From positions 682,001 to 746,000 of the forward strand of contig CAWCLF010000001.1 of assembly GCA_963796325.1 (NCBI GenBank): a DNA stretch of 64,000 nt, given 5' to 3'. Made by a program: the position numbers and the translations under genes. Below are positions 44,791-54,007 of the stretch, one piece after another. Each line of letters starts with the position of its first letter. Positions within the stretch are counted from its first letter, which is position 1. Source of the DNA: CAVYGN01 sp963796325. Its GTDB lineage: Bacteria; Spirochaetota; Brevinematia; Brevinematales; JAOACQ01. The notes under the pieces were generated by a model. It was not told the origin of the DNA, searched no databases, and saw only the letters and a program-made list of their open reading frames with translations.

Positions 44791-44832
44791 ATTATAAATC
44801 CTTTGCCCGGGCGGATAAAAGGTTTAAAAATA

Positions 44833-47760
44833 ATGCTCAAATTTGATTTACTTTCCATAATAAATCTGGATGGAATATTTAACAGCTTACTTCTGGCAGT
44901 AGTGCTTATCATGAAGAACAGCGGCAACCGGAAAGCCAATTTTATTCTATCCTTATTCATTATTGACTGTATTCTCAGCTCCCTTTTTGTCGTTTTGTAT
45001 AATACGAAATTATATTATTACCTGCCGCATCTGATCTATATCGACAGGGTTTTTATTTTTCTTTTAGCGCCTCTTGTCTATTTTTATGTAAAAGCATTAA
45101 CACAGCCTTCCAGTGTTAAATTCAAGGCAAAAGAATTGATCCACCTGGCGCCTTTTATGTTAATGACCTTCCACGAGCTTCCTCAATTTCTTGAAAGCGG
45201 GGAGCAAAAAATTCAGGAAGTCAATATGTTTCTCAATCATGGAGCAAAGCTGGATTTTATTACTTATTTTTTACCGGTTGTAATGGTGCAGATAATTTGC
45301 TATTTGATTTATCTCCTTATTTTAATAAAACGTCATGAAACAAGGATTAAAGAGACATTTTCTTCAATTGACAGGATCAATTTAGTATGGATCAAGCATT
45401 TTATAATTGTTTTCTGCCTGATATGTTTTATTATGCTTCCGATTCTTATCCTGGTCCCATTAGGCCTTAATTTTTATGATATTGCCAACCTGCTTCCCCT
45501 ATCCGTTTATTTTTCCATATTTCTTATTGCATTCAATGCATGGGCCCAGCCTGAAATATTTTTCGTGAATAACAGGAAAAAGCCGAAAACAACTGAAAAA
45601 ACCAATGATAAGAATCAGAACGATGAGGAATCGCTTGTCAGACTGCTGGCTTATATGGCTAAAAAAAAACCCTACCTTGATCCGAATCTGTCGCTCCTTG
45701 ATCTTTCAAAAAAGCTGAATATTTCGCTTATGGAATTAATGGATGTCCTGAATAAGCATATAAATAAGAATTATTACGATTTCATAAACGGTTTCAGGAT
45801 TGATGAAGCCAAAAAATTGCTTATTGAACCGATCGGCGACGATGCCGGCGGCAGCCTTTCGGTTTACTCGAAAGCTGGTTTCGATTCCAAGGCCTCATTC
45901 ATTAAAACATTCAAGAATTATACAAATATGACTCCCCAGCAGTACAGATTAAAATATTTTCCCCAGAGAAGTAAAGATTCCTGCTTTACCATAGGGCTGT
46001 TTATTGATAGTTTTTATTCCAACTATGAATCGATCATATTCTCTGGTATACAGAAATTAGCCATTGAAAACGGGATCAGGCTGATCACTTTCAGCGGCGG
46101 TGCTATCGATGCGCCGCATTATTCTCAAACAAGGAAAAATGCCGTTTTCGATCTGGCTGTCCCGGAATCCATCGATGGATTGATTATTATTACTTCATCA
46201 CTGGGCCATTATATTACCGCCGAAGAATTCAAGCGATTCTGCGACTCGTTTCATGACATCCCGGTCGTAAGCACCGGTATCGAGATGAAAGGATATCCCA
46301 GCGTTGTCGTCGATAATTACTGCGGAATGCAGGATCTTGTAACACACCTTATCGAAATACACAAATATAAAAAAATAGCTCTGGTACGCGGACCGGAGTA
46401 TGATATGGAGGCCGGGATCAGATTTAAAGCCTACAGGGATACCCTTGAAAAATTTCAGATAGCGGTCGATGACAAGCTCATTATCTACGGGGATTATTTC
46501 GGGGAGGTGGGAAAAAAGGCCGTCATTACGCTTATCGAGGAAAGAAACGTGAAGTTTGATGTTATTATAGCGTCTAACGATCTGATTGCGCTGTCGATCA
46601 TACAGGAACTGGGTTATAAGGGGATCAAGGTACCCGAGGATATAGCTGTTGTCGGGTTCGACAATATCCAGGAAAGCCAGTATCTTGTCAGGCTTCTGAC
46701 GACAGTCAGCCAGCCGTTATTTGACCTGGGATACCAGTCTTTAAAAACCCTCCTGGCTGTATTATACGGGCGTAAATTCGATGAGAAAATCGAGCTGCCA
46801 TCGAGAATGATCGTAAGGCGTACCTGCGGGTGCTCCGATCCAGTTTTCAGCGAGGGCGGTTTTGTTAATGTTATCGGAAATTCCGCAGGCTTGAACGATG
46901 ATCTGGACAAATTTAAAGGGTTTTTTATACCTGAGTTGGAAAACCTTCTGTATAAGCAGTTTTCAGACATTATCGATGAAAAATTACGGTCGGAATGGGC
47001 TTCAAAACTGATCGATTCTTTGGTCGGGGATATTTTAATATTAAAAGAGGATAAATTTATTACGAGTCTTGAGAGCATCGTTTTAGAGGTAATTACAAAC
47101 AGCAGGGATTCTGATATATGGAATGACGTCTTATTATTTATTTTTAACAATGTCCTTTCTGTTTTAAAAACGGAGAAAAGAATCCGTTTTGTAAACGATT
47201 TGAAAATAAAAGCAAAAAGCGTTATAGACAATGTCGGCAATATGCTTTCCGGATACCCTATGATGAGAAGTAAAGAAAAGGAATTTGAATTCTACATCAT
47301 CACGCAGTCCCTTCAGACGAGTTTCGAGATCGAGAAATTATCGGATATCATCATGTGGAATTTTCCTAAACTTGGCATCAAGAGCTGCTATATATGCCTG
47401 TTCCAGGAAAATGAGAAGAATGTGTCAACCCGGTATTCAAAAGTTGTCATCGCTTATAAGAATTATGCTACCATCAGTTATAAGGAAGACGAGTCTGTTT
47501 TTTTAACCTCTCAAATCGTTCCGGGAGGAGTTAAAAATCTTGCCTATGATAATCCTTTCATAATAATGAGCCTTAATTTTCAAATGGAGCTCCTTGGATT
47601 TGTACTTTATGAGATCAGTAATGCCGACAGGGAAATATTCGAAATATTAACAATCCAGACCAGCAACGCGGTAAAGAGCGTATTAAAATACGAGCATATG
47701 AAAAATCAGGTAGAGGAGCTTAAAATTAATTCCGGAGGTAAGTTAGATAATTCCGGTTAA
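44833..47760 (+). CDS. Seven-TM / AraC HTH / LacI-like sensor / GAF-like regulator
   Basis: A 975-residue protein with an unusual order. Residues 1-240 hold about seven membrane helices. Residues about 272-376 are an AraC-type double HTH (LSLLDLSKKLNISLMELMDV ... YDFINGFRIDEAKKLL ... FKNYTNMTPQQYRLKY). Residues about 382-670 are a LacI-type ligand domain (EDIAVVGFDNIQESQYL) closing in RRTCGC near 665. A helical part and a GAF-like module (about 819-950) follow. The C-terminal helix stops where a histidine kinase would start in the 12-kb paralogue. It would bind DNA while anchored in the membrane. The ATG at 44833 with AAAGG was chosen over a TTG at 44803. Confidence 0.8.
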   Translation: MLKFDLLSIINLDGIFNSLLLAVVLIMKNSGNRKANFILSLFIIDCILSSLFVVLYNTKLYYYLPHLIYIDRVFIFLLAPLVYFYVKALTQPSSVKFKAKELIHLAPFMLMTFHELPQFLESGEQKIQEVNMFLNHGAKLDFITYFLPVVMVQIICYLIYLLILIKRHETRIKETFSSIDRINLVWIKHFIIVFCLICFIMLPILILVPLGLNFYDIANLLPLSVYFSIFLIAFNAWAQPEIFFVNNRKKPKTTEKTNDKNQNDEESLVRLLAYMAKKKPYLDPNLSLLDLSKKLNISLMELMDVLNKHINKNYYDFINGFRIDEAKKLLIEPIGDDAGGSLSVYSKAGFDSKASFIKTFKNYTNMTPQQYRLKYFPQRSKDSCFTIGLFIDSFYSNYESIIFSGIQKLAIENGIRLITFSGGAIDAPHYSQTRKNAVFDLAVPESIDGLIIITSSLGHYITAEEFKRFCDSFHDIPVVSTGIEMKGYPSVVVDNYCGMQDLVTHLIEIHKYKKIALVRGPEYDMEAGIRFKAYRDTLEKFQIAVDDKLIIYGDYFGEVGKKAVITLIEERNVKFDVIIASNDLIALSIIQELGYKGIKVPEDIAVVGFDNIQESQYLVRLLTTVSQPLFDLGYQSLKTLLAVLYGRKFDEKIELPSRMIVRRTCGCSDPVFSEGGFVNVIGNSAGLNDDLDKFKGFFIPELENLLYKQFSDIIDEKLRSEWASKLIDSLVGDILILKEDKFITSLESIVLEVITNSRDSDIWNDVLLFIFNNVLSVLKTEKRIRFVNDLKIKAKSVIDNVGNMLSGYPMMRSKEKEFEFYIITQSLQTSFEIEKLSDIIMWNFPKLGIKSCYICLFQENEKNVSTRYSKVVIAYKNYATISYKEDESVFLTSQIVPGGVKNLAYDNPFIIMSLNFQMELLGFVLYEISNADREIFEILTIQTSNAVKSVLKYEHMKNQVEELKINSGGKLDNSG

Positions 47761-47787
47761 GGGCTTTTCTAAAAACCTCGCCTTCGT

Positions 47788-47806
47788 CCTGAGCCTCTGG
47801 CTCAGG
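47788..47806. repeat. Short perfect hairpin between the regulator and gyrB
   Basis: CCTGAGCC-TCT-GGCTCAGG is an 8-bp stem with a 3-base loop. It lies 28 bases after the regulator stop. It is followed by ATTT rather than a T-run, so terminator activity is uncertain. Confidence 0.4.
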
Positions 47807-47895
47807 ATTTGGCTCGGATAGGTAAAGCCCATAGGGCGAAATTATTAGTTTCTGTAAACTTAAGTTTTATAAAAATCTATTTATTGGAACCGCCC

Positions 47896-49866
47896 TTAAC
47901 CTATATCATCGACATTCGTTACGAAATTCACATTGGATAAAATGAATCTCTTCCTGTCGCCCGTGTTGGAATCATCGCCCATAAGGATCTTGATCATATT
48001 TTCAGCCTCATCGAAGTCGGTAATCGATACCCTTATCATCTTCCTCGAAAGGGGGTTCATAGTTGTATCCCAGAGCTGGTCGGGGTTCATTTCCCCGAGG
48101 CCTTTATACCTCTGGACATCGGTTTTGGAGCCTTTGAATCTATTCTTGATCAGTTCATCTCTTTCACTGTCCGTGTAAGCGTATTCTACCGCCCTTCCCG
48201 CCGAAACCCTGTACAGCGGCGGGCAGGCTATGTAAATATTGCCGTTCTCGATGAGCTGTCGCATAAACCTGTAAAAAAAGGTAAGAAGAAGCGTTTTGAT
48301 ATGTTCCCCGTCGACGTCCGCATCGGTCATGATGATGATCTTGTAATAATTGAGCTTGTCGAGCTCGAAATTCGTATAATATCCGGTCCCGAGCACCGCT
48401 ATCATTGTTTTGATTTCCTCGTTGTTGAGGATAACGTTCATTGCGCTCTTTTCAAGCTTCTTTTCGACATTGAGGATCTTTCCGCGCAGCGGAAGTATCG
48501 CCTGGATCTCCCTGTCCCTTCCCTGCTTGGCAGAACCGCCTGCCGAATCTCCTTCTACTATGAAAAGTTCCCTGAGTTCCCGCTTTTTTGTCGAGCAGTC
48601 CGCAAGTTTTCCGGCTATTATCGCCGCCGTTCCCCTTTTGCCCTTGAACAGCCCGGTCCTTACGCCTTCCCTTGCTTTTTCGGCTTCCTGAAGGGCCTTC
48701 AGTTCGAGAATGGCCTTTTTGATGATCTCCTCGGCGAGCTCTATATTTTTCTCGAAAAAGATGGAAAAAGATTTTTCAAGAGCTTCCCTGATTTGAGTGC
48801 GCGCTTCGACAGGTTCGGTAAGTTTGTCTTTTGTCTGTCCCTTGAACTCTGCATTCGGGATCTTTGTATTTATTACGCAGGTAAGCCCGAAAGCAAGGGT
48901 TTTCTTGTCGACTTTCTCGGCCCTTTTATCGAGGTTCAGCCTTACGGCGAACTTCTGCATTACCTTTTCATATGCCATCCAGAAAGCATCGACATGTATG
49001 CCATGGTTCTTTGTATGAATGCTGTTCACATAGCTGTAAATTTCAGGATCATCGCCTGTGTTGCGGTACTGGAAAACAACTTCGACGTCGATACCCTCGT
49101 TCGAACTTTCCAGCCTGATCGGATCGGGAAATATCACTTCAAAGTCGCGGTTGAGTTCGTTTTTAATGAATTCAACAATCCCGTTATTATACTGATATAC
49201 CTGCGAAAGGTACATATCCGGTTTATCCGGATCTTCGGTTTTCCTGTCTTCGAAAAGTATTGAAAGCCCGGGATTCAAAAAGGCTATTTCTCTTAACCTT
49301 GAAGACAATGCGCTCGATGAAAACTTCTGGTCCTGGAAAATGGAGGGGTCGGGCTGAAACCTTACAAGCGTTCCCCTTTTGCCGGAAGGGCCGATGATTT
49401 TCAGATCGTAAACCTTGAGGCCTTTTTCATACCTGATCATATAATGCTTTCCGTCGCGGAAAACCTCTATCTCCAGGTACTCAGAAAGGGCGTTTACAAC
49501 AGAAAGGCCTACACCATGAAGGCCTCCGGAAACCCTGTAGGAATTCCTGTCGAACTTCCCGCCCGAATGGAGTTTTGTCAGCACAACCTCTATTGCGGAT
49601 ACCTTTTCAGTGGGATGGATATCCACCGGGATACCGCGTCCGGAATCTTCGATTTCAACAAGACTGGGTTCGAGAAGAGAAACACGGATGTTTTTTGCAA
49701 AACCCGCAAGATGCTCGTCCACAGCGTTGTCGATAATTTCATATGCAAGGTGGTGGAAACCTTCAGCTCCCCTTTCGCCGATGTACATGTCCGGCCTTTT
49801 CCTGATCCCGTCCGGATAATTCAGAGCGGCTATGGATTGGGCTGTATAATCTCCCGCTTTATTCAT
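47896..49866 (-). CDS. gyrB: DNA gyrase subunit B (type IIA topoisomerase ATPase subunit)
   Basis: A 656-residue protein of GyrB/ParE type. The GHKL ATPase contains YEIIDNAVDEHLAG, EDSGRGIPVDIHPTEKVSA, SGGLHGVGLSVVNALS and the transducer QTKDKLTEP. The Toprim domain has ELFIVEGDSAGGSAKQGRDR and IMTDADVDGEHI. QRYKGLGEMNPDQLWDTTM ends the C-terminal part. It is not beside recF, dnaN or gyrA, so a ParE identity cannot be ruled out, although residues look more GyrB-like. The ATG at 49866 has a GGGGAG site. Confidence 0.88.
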   Translation of the reverse strand: MNKAGDYTAQSIAALNYPDGIRKRPDMYIGERGAEGFHHLAYEIIDNAVDEHLAGFAKNIRVSLLEPSLVEIEDSGRGIPVDIHPTEKVSAIEVVLTKLHSGGKFDRNSYRVSGGLHGVGLSVVNALSEYLEIEVFRDGKHYMIRYEKGLKVYDLKIIGPSGKRGTLVRFQPDPSIFQDQKFSSSALSSRLREIAFLNPGLSILFEDRKTEDPDKPDMYLSQVYQYNNGIVEFIKNELNRDFEVIFPDPIRLESSNEGIDVEVVFQYRNTGDDPEIYSYVNSIHTKNHGIHVDAFWMAYEKVMQKFAVRLNLDKRAEKVDKKTLAFGLTCVINTKIPNAEFKGQTKDKLTEPVEARTQIREALEKSFSIFFEKNIELAEEIIKKAILELKALQEAEKAREGVRTGLFKGKRGTAAIIAGKLADCSTKKRELRELFIVEGDSAGGSAKQGRDREIQAILPLRGKILNVEKKLEKSAMNVILNNEEIKTMIAVLGTGYYTNFELDKLNYYKIIIMTDADVDGEHIKTLLLTFFYRFMRQLIENGNIYIACPPLYRVSAGRAVEYAYTDSERDELIKNRFKGSKTDVQRYKGLGEMNPDQLWDTTMNPLSRKMIRVSITDFDEAENMIKILMGDDSNTGDRKRFILSNVNFVTNVDDIG

Positions 49867-49993
49867 GACGACTCCCCTCAAAATTCTTAAAAATATTAAT
49901 GCCGGTCAATTCCTAAGGATATGAAATACCTGAATATTATAACATATTCCGGAAGGTTTTGCCATCAAAGAAGGCATGTATGGGGAAGAGGAT

Positions 49994-50416
49994 TTATTGA
50001 TTTACGACGGGATATCCCTTCCTTATCCATTCTGAAAGCCCGCCGAAGATGTGATATGCTTCCCTGAAACCCTTGTATTTGAATAACTGAACGGCTTCTT
50101 CGCTTGTCCGGCTCGATTTGCAGTATAAAAGGTATATCTTGTTCCTGTCCAGCGCTTCGATCGATTTCCCGAAAGAGGGCGAATCATAATCGAAGTTTAT
50201 CGCTCCCGGTATATGTTCAAGTTCGTATTCCTTTCGAGTCCTTACGTCAATGATTATGAAAGAAGGATTGCCCCTGTTTTCAATAAAAAGGTCGTATGCC
50301 TTTTCAGCCTCGACCGGCTCTATCTTCTGTTCCCGCGGCGGGGTCTGCTTGGCTTCCGAAGCGCAGGCGGTTATTGCACATATCACTGATAATAAAATCA
50401 AAGCCTTGTTTTTCAA
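49994..50416 (-). CDS. Rhodanese-domain lipoprotein
   Basis: A 140-residue protein with a lipoprotein signal peptide (lipobox ITAC near residue 18) and one rhodanese domain. IIDVRTRKEYELEHIPGAINFDYD is the first signature, and the catalytic Cys is in YLLYCKSSRTSEEA. It probably handles sulfane sulfur outside the inner membrane. The TTG start at 50416 was chosen because GGAGG lies just upstream; the frame extends to 50434 and overlaps trpF by 4 bases. It follows trpF closely on the same strand. Confidence 0.82.
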   Translation of the reverse strand: MKNKALILLSVICAITACASEAKQTPPREQKIEPVEAEKAYDLFIENRGNPSFIIIDVRTRKEYELEHIPGAINFDYDSPSFGKSIEALDRNKIYLLYCKSSRTSEEAVQLFKYKGFREAYHIFGGLSEWIRKGYPVVNQ

Positions 50417-50430
50417 AAACGCCTCCGTTA

Positions 50431-51138
50431 TCAATACAGGGCCCCATCCTCTGACCCGGCACCTGCGCAGGAAAGCTCTCTGACACGGTCCATGAAACCC
50501 CTGATCAGTCCCATATCCTTTACGCCCTTTTCCCTTTCAACACCGCTTGAAATATCAACGGCGTAAGGCAGAAAACGGTCGAGGAGAGCGCCGATATTTG
50601 AAGAATTTATACCCCCGGCTATTATGATCCTCCTGCGTACAAAATCCCTTGTTTTCTTATTTTCTACCGCGCGCCAGGCGGCGGTTTTCCCTGTTCCCCC
50701 GTATTCCGCACCATCCAGGCTGTCGGCAAGGATACCGCTTAAAAATCCCTCTCTCCAGCCTTCCAGGATCGAATTGAAAAAGCCTTCATCTATGACCTGC
50801 GTCCTTCTTGCGAGTATGATGGGAAGACGGCTTTTGAGCGACAGCTCTTCAATGAAGGAGGAACTGTAAACCCGGGATTCGCCATGAAGCTGGATCGTAT
50901 CTATTCCGCTGATTTCAATGGTTTCGAGGATCCTGTCAAGCGTCATATCGACGAAGACTCCCGCCTTGTTAATAAAGGGAGGAAGAATCCTTATTATATT
51001 GCGGGCGCTCTCCGGACTGATATTCCTCGGGCTTTTTTCGAAAAAAATGAAACCCAGGGCGTCGGCGCCATTAAGAACGGCGCATTCGGCGATATCGGCG
51101 CTCTTTATGCCGCATATCTTCACGCGCAGATGAAACAT
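50431..51138 (-). CDS. trpF: Phosphoribosylanthranilate isomerase
   Basis: A 235-residue (beta/alpha)8 enzyme of tryptophan synthesis. LRVKICGIKSADIAECAV carries the catalytic Cys (KICG), and the family motifs GFIFFEKSPRNI, VGVFVDM-like AGVFVDMTLDRI, IQLHG and AVDISSGVEREKGVKD are all present. The general acid Asp is in GILADSLDGAEYGGTGKTAAW. It stands apart from other trp genes. The ATG at 51138 has an AGGAGA site. It is divergent from msrAB. Confidence 0.94.
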   Translation of the reverse strand: MFHLRVKICGIKSADIAECAVLNGADALGFIFFEKSPRNISPESARNIIRILPPFINKAGVFVDMTLDRILETIEISGIDTIQLHGESRVYSSSFIEELSLKSRLPIILARRTQVIDEGFFNSILEGWREGFLSGILADSLDGAEYGGTGKTAAWRAVENKKTRDFVRRRIIIAGGINSSNIGALLDRFLPYAVDISSGVEREKGVKDMGLIRGFMDRVRELSCAGAGSEDGALY

Positions 51139-51190
51139 CGTTTTTCTCCTTATCAGCGACAAACTTAATCCTGGAATATTATCAGAGCGC

Positions 51191-51219
51191 TTGCCGATAT
51201 TGGCAATAAATTGTATTAT
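51191..51219 (+). promoter_or_regulatory. Sigma-70 type promoter of msrAB
   Basis: TTGCCG (51191-51196), a 17-base spacer and TATTAT (51214-51219) precede the msrAB ATG by 49 bases. A small inverted repeat TTGCC/GGCAA overlaps the -35 element. Confidence 0.45.
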
Positions 51220-51268
51220 TTAAATAATAAGCTGAATGACAGCTATGCCGGATTTATGGAGGTTATTT

Positions 51269-52369
51269 ATGAGATTGACTTTATTTATAATGATTTCTTT
51301 GATAGGAGGGTTCCTTTTTATGATGATACCGGAGATTGCGGGTGCAGCGGAAAAAACCGAAACCGCTACTTTTGCCGGCGGGTGTTTCTGGTGCATGCAG
51401 CCGCCGTTTGAGAAACTCAACGGGGTAATTTCAGTATATGCAGGTTATGCAAACGGCAACGGCAAGCCTGCCGATTATGAGAATTATGCGGAAAACGGGT
51501 ATATAGAGGCTGTGCAGGTAACATACGATCCTGCAAAGATCAGTTATTCCGATCTTTTGTACGTCTTCTGGCGTCAGTTCAACCCGACCGACGGCGGAGG
51601 GCAGTTCCACGACAGGGGGCCCCAGTACAGGCCGGCTGTTTTTTACCATAACGCCGAACAGAAAACGCTTGCTCTTAAGTCCAGGGACGAGCTCGCAAAA
51701 TCGGGAAAATTCGACCAGCCTATAGCGACCGAGATACTCGAATTTAAAAATTTCTTCAAGGCCGAGGATTATCACCAGGATTACTATAAAAAACAGCCTT
51801 TAAAATACGAGTTTTACCGCTACAATTCAGGCCGGGACCAGCTTCTCGACAAGATCTGGGGAAAAGACCGCAAGAAAAATCTGCTGCCTGAAAAAACAGG
51901 CCAAGATCCCGCCGGAGGTGTAAAATATAAAACGTATACAAAAGCCGAGCTGAAAAAAATCCTGACCCCGCTGCAGTTCAATGTAACGCAGGAAAACGGG
52001 ACCGAGCCTCCTTTTAAAAACGAGTACGACGAGAATTGGAAGGACGGCATTTACGTGGACATAGTTTCGGGGGAAGTTCTTTTCAGCTCGAAGGATAAAT
52101 TCGATTCCGGCACGGGCTGGCCGAGCTTTACGAGGCCTCTCGAATCTAAAAATATAGTCGAAAAAAAGGATACAACCTTCTTTATGACAAGGACGGAGGT
52201 CAGGAGCGTTCATGCGAATTCACACCTGGGGCATGTCTTTAACGACGGTCCCGCTCCTACAGGACTGCGTTACTGCATGAATTCCGCCGCAATGAGGTTC
52301 ATACCCAGGGAAGATCTGGTCAAGGACGGATACGGGGAGTATCTGAAATTATTCACCTCGACCAAATAA
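51269..52369 (+). CDS. msrAB: Exported bifunctional methionine sulfoxide reductase MsrA-MsrB
   Basis: A 366-residue fusion with an N-terminal signal peptide (MRLTLFIMISLIGGFLFMMI, cleavage after EIAGA near residue 25). MsrA: TATFAGGCFWCMQPPFEKL holds the catalytic Cys, and FHDRGPQYRPAVFYHN follows. MsrB: GTGWPSFTRPL, VRSVHANSHLGHVFNDGP and the catalytic Cys in LRYCMNSAAMRFIP. The CxxC zinc ligands of many MsrB proteins are absent. A Thr replaces the resolving Cys in GTGWP. Repairs both sulfoxide epimers in envelope proteins. The ATG at 51269 follows GGAGG. Confidence 0.95.
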   Translation: MRLTLFIMISLIGGFLFMMIPEIAGAAEKTETATFAGGCFWCMQPPFEKLNGVISVYAGYANGNGKPADYENYAENGYIEAVQVTYDPAKISYSDLLYVFWRQFNPTDGGGQFHDRGPQYRPAVFYHNAEQKTLALKSRDELAKSGKFDQPIATEILEFKNFFKAEDYHQDYYKKQPLKYEFYRYNSGRDQLLDKIWGKDRKKNLLPEKTGQDPAGGVKYKTYTKAELKKILTPLQFNVTQENGTEPPFKNEYDENWKDGIYVDIVSGEVLFSSKDKFDSGTGWPSFTRPLESKNIVEKKDTTFFMTRTEVRSVHANSHLGHVFNDGPAPTGLRYCMNSAAMRFIPREDLVKDGYGEYLKLFTSTK

Positions 52370-52709
52370 TTCTTTTGACAAAATTGTAAATTTTATTGGT
52401 AAGACGAGTTTAAAAGCCTCGCAGACTTTGCATATCCGCGCGCCGTTGTACGAAAATGGCGGCGGCCGTTTCTTTAATCCTTAAACAAACTTTCATCATT
52501 TTCCTTCTTCAGTTCCGGTCAAAACTTGCGTATTTTATTTTACCGGGAAGCGTCCTTTAGTCACTTAAGCTGCGGACGCGATGGAAAAGGTCCCGGCAGC
52601 ATCCCCGGAAATATTTTATTAAATAAAAACAAATTTAGATTTTCAGAATTAATTATTATGATATAATCATAGACTGGATATTTCATTTTTTTAATAAACG
52701 GGGGATGCT
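52370..52709. other. 340-base intergenic region with a nested stem structure
   Basis: No gene found. CCGGGA (52543-52548) pairs with TCCCGG (52591-52596), and inside it GCGTCC (52550-52555) pairs with GGACGC (52574-52579). GCTGC (52569) can pair alternatively with GCAGC (52597), so two folds compete. A CGCC/GGCG stem lies further upstream near 52441. A TATAAT box (near 52661) precedes the CBS-GGDEF gene. No known riboswitch class was recognised. Confidence 0.35.
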
Positions 52710-53891
52710 ATGACGGAGACCGTAGAACTCTTCATGAAAAAGCCGCCGATCAGCGTGGACGAGGATACAAGGCTTATTGAGGCGATCAGGACAATGCGAA
52801 AGAATTCAATCGGATCGGTGCTGGTCATGAACAAGGGACGGCTGACGGGGATCTTTACCGACAAGGACGTGGTCCAAAAAATCTCTATAACCAATATCGA
52901 TTCCATGCTCAGGCCGATCCGTGATTTCATGTCCGGAAACCCGGTAACGATACAGAAGAACGAGAGCCATAATACCGCCGACGCCCTGATGAAGAAGAAT
53001 AACTTCAGGCACCTCCCCGTCTTCGATAAAGATAAACTCGTTGGTATTATCTCAATCCGGGACCTTGCGCACTTTCTGGAAGGTCCGAGGATAACCCCGG
53101 AGGAAACCAGGTCGGAGGGAGACGGGATAAAACCCAAGGAACTGAGCGGATTCCAGATGCGAAATATTGAAATCCTGGCTTATCTCTTCGAACATGACGC
53201 GATTTCAGACGAGGTGGTGGAATACCTCAGGGAATCGGAACTGGAGCATTTCTCATTGATAGAGAAATACCGTTTCCTCGAGAAGAGGGTCAATATAGAC
53301 GAAAAGACCAATTTGCTTAAGCACAGCAATAATTATATCGTGAATATCATCAAGGCGGCTTCCCGCATCCTTGCCGGCGTGAGCAACTCCTATACGGTCA
53401 GTTTTATCCGCTTCGATATAGACGATTTTTCTGTATTCAACAGCCGCTACGGCCATAATACCGGGGACGAAGCCCTTCTGGCGGTCGCCCAGTTCCTTAA
53501 GGAAAATACCCGCTCGACAGACTATGCAATACGCTTCGGCGGCGAAGAGTTCGATTTAATACTGCCGAACACCAAACCGGAGGGACTTGTAAACCTTCTG
53601 GAGAAGATATACAAGCGGATTGATAAACTATCTTTGCCGATCGGAGGAAATAAAGTAAAAATAGGGGTCAGCGCCGGCGCCTCAACTTATGAGTATATCC
53701 TGGAGGGACGGGAGATAGACGAATCGGCGGTGATCTCATCATACGAGAAAATGCAGCGCGAAGCGGACGACGCCCTTTACGAGGCAAAATCCGTCGGAAA
53801 AGAGAGGTATTCGGTATTCACTCCCGGTAAAGAGGAATATTACAGGCATTGCCGGTCAAAGTATAACAAGAGGACGGTGTCCCGGTCATAG
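52710..53891 (+). CDS. CBS-domain diguanylate cyclase
   Basis: A 393-residue protein. Two CBS domains occupy residues about 1-128 (VDEDTRLIEAIRTMRKNSIGSVLVM and KNNFRHLPVFDKDKLVGIISIRD). A short helical linker follows. GGDEF domain: VSFIRFDIDDFSVFNSRYGHNTGD near residue 230, then the catalytic motif as FGGEEF near 275. An RxxD inhibitory site (RSTD) lies exactly five residues before it. The enzyme should make c-di-GMP under adenine-nucleotide control through CBS. It has a GGGGGAT site. It is followed by a 59-base gap with the pyrK promoter. Confidence 0.92.
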   Translation: MTETVELFMKKPPISVDEDTRLIEAIRTMRKNSIGSVLVMNKGRLTGIFTDKDVVQKISITNIDSMLRPIRDFMSGNPVTIQKNESHNTADALMKKNNFRHLPVFDKDKLVGIISIRDLAHFLEGPRITPEETRSEGDGIKPKELSGFQMRNIEILAYLFEHDAISDEVVEYLRESELEHFSLIEKYRFLEKRVNIDEKTNLLKHSNNYIVNIIKAASRILAGVSNSYTVSFIRFDIDDFSVFNSRYGHNTGDEALLAVAQFLKENTRSTDYAIRFGGEEFDLILPNTKPEGLVNLLEKIYKRIDKLSLPIGGNKVKIGVSAGASTYEYILEGREIDESAVISSYEKMQREADDALYEAKSVGKERYSVFTPGKEEYYRHCRSKYNKRTVSRS

Positions 53892-53950
53892 AAAAACCCC
53901 AGGCGGGCCGCCTGCAACGCAGATCCGTCGACGGAGCCGGGGGAATTCTT

Positions 53951-53979
53951 TTGACAGTTCGCACGTTTCACCTTAATAT
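53951..53979 (+). promoter_or_regulatory. Sigma-70 type promoter of the pyrK-like gene
   Basis: TTGACA (53951-53956), a 17-base spacer and TAATAT (53974-53979) lie 28 bases before the ATG at 54008. A GC-rich hairpin (CAGGCG/CGCCTG) sits just upstream, near 53904. Confidence 0.65.
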
Positions 53980-54007
53980 ATTGTCTTATGAATTTACGGG
54001 TGCATTG

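Noticed and set aside
47788..47806. Rho-independent terminator after the 7TM-AraC regulator
   Set aside because: The stem is perfect but no T-run follows; it is kept only as a hairpin.
48301..49263. 320-codon plus-strand frame opposite gyrB
   Set aside because: Antisense to all conserved GyrB motifs, no ribosome site and no recognisable domain.
52370..52709. Known c-di-GMP riboswitch upstream of the CBS-GGDEF gene
   Set aside because: The conserved GEMM core sequences could not be found, so only an unnamed structured region is reported.
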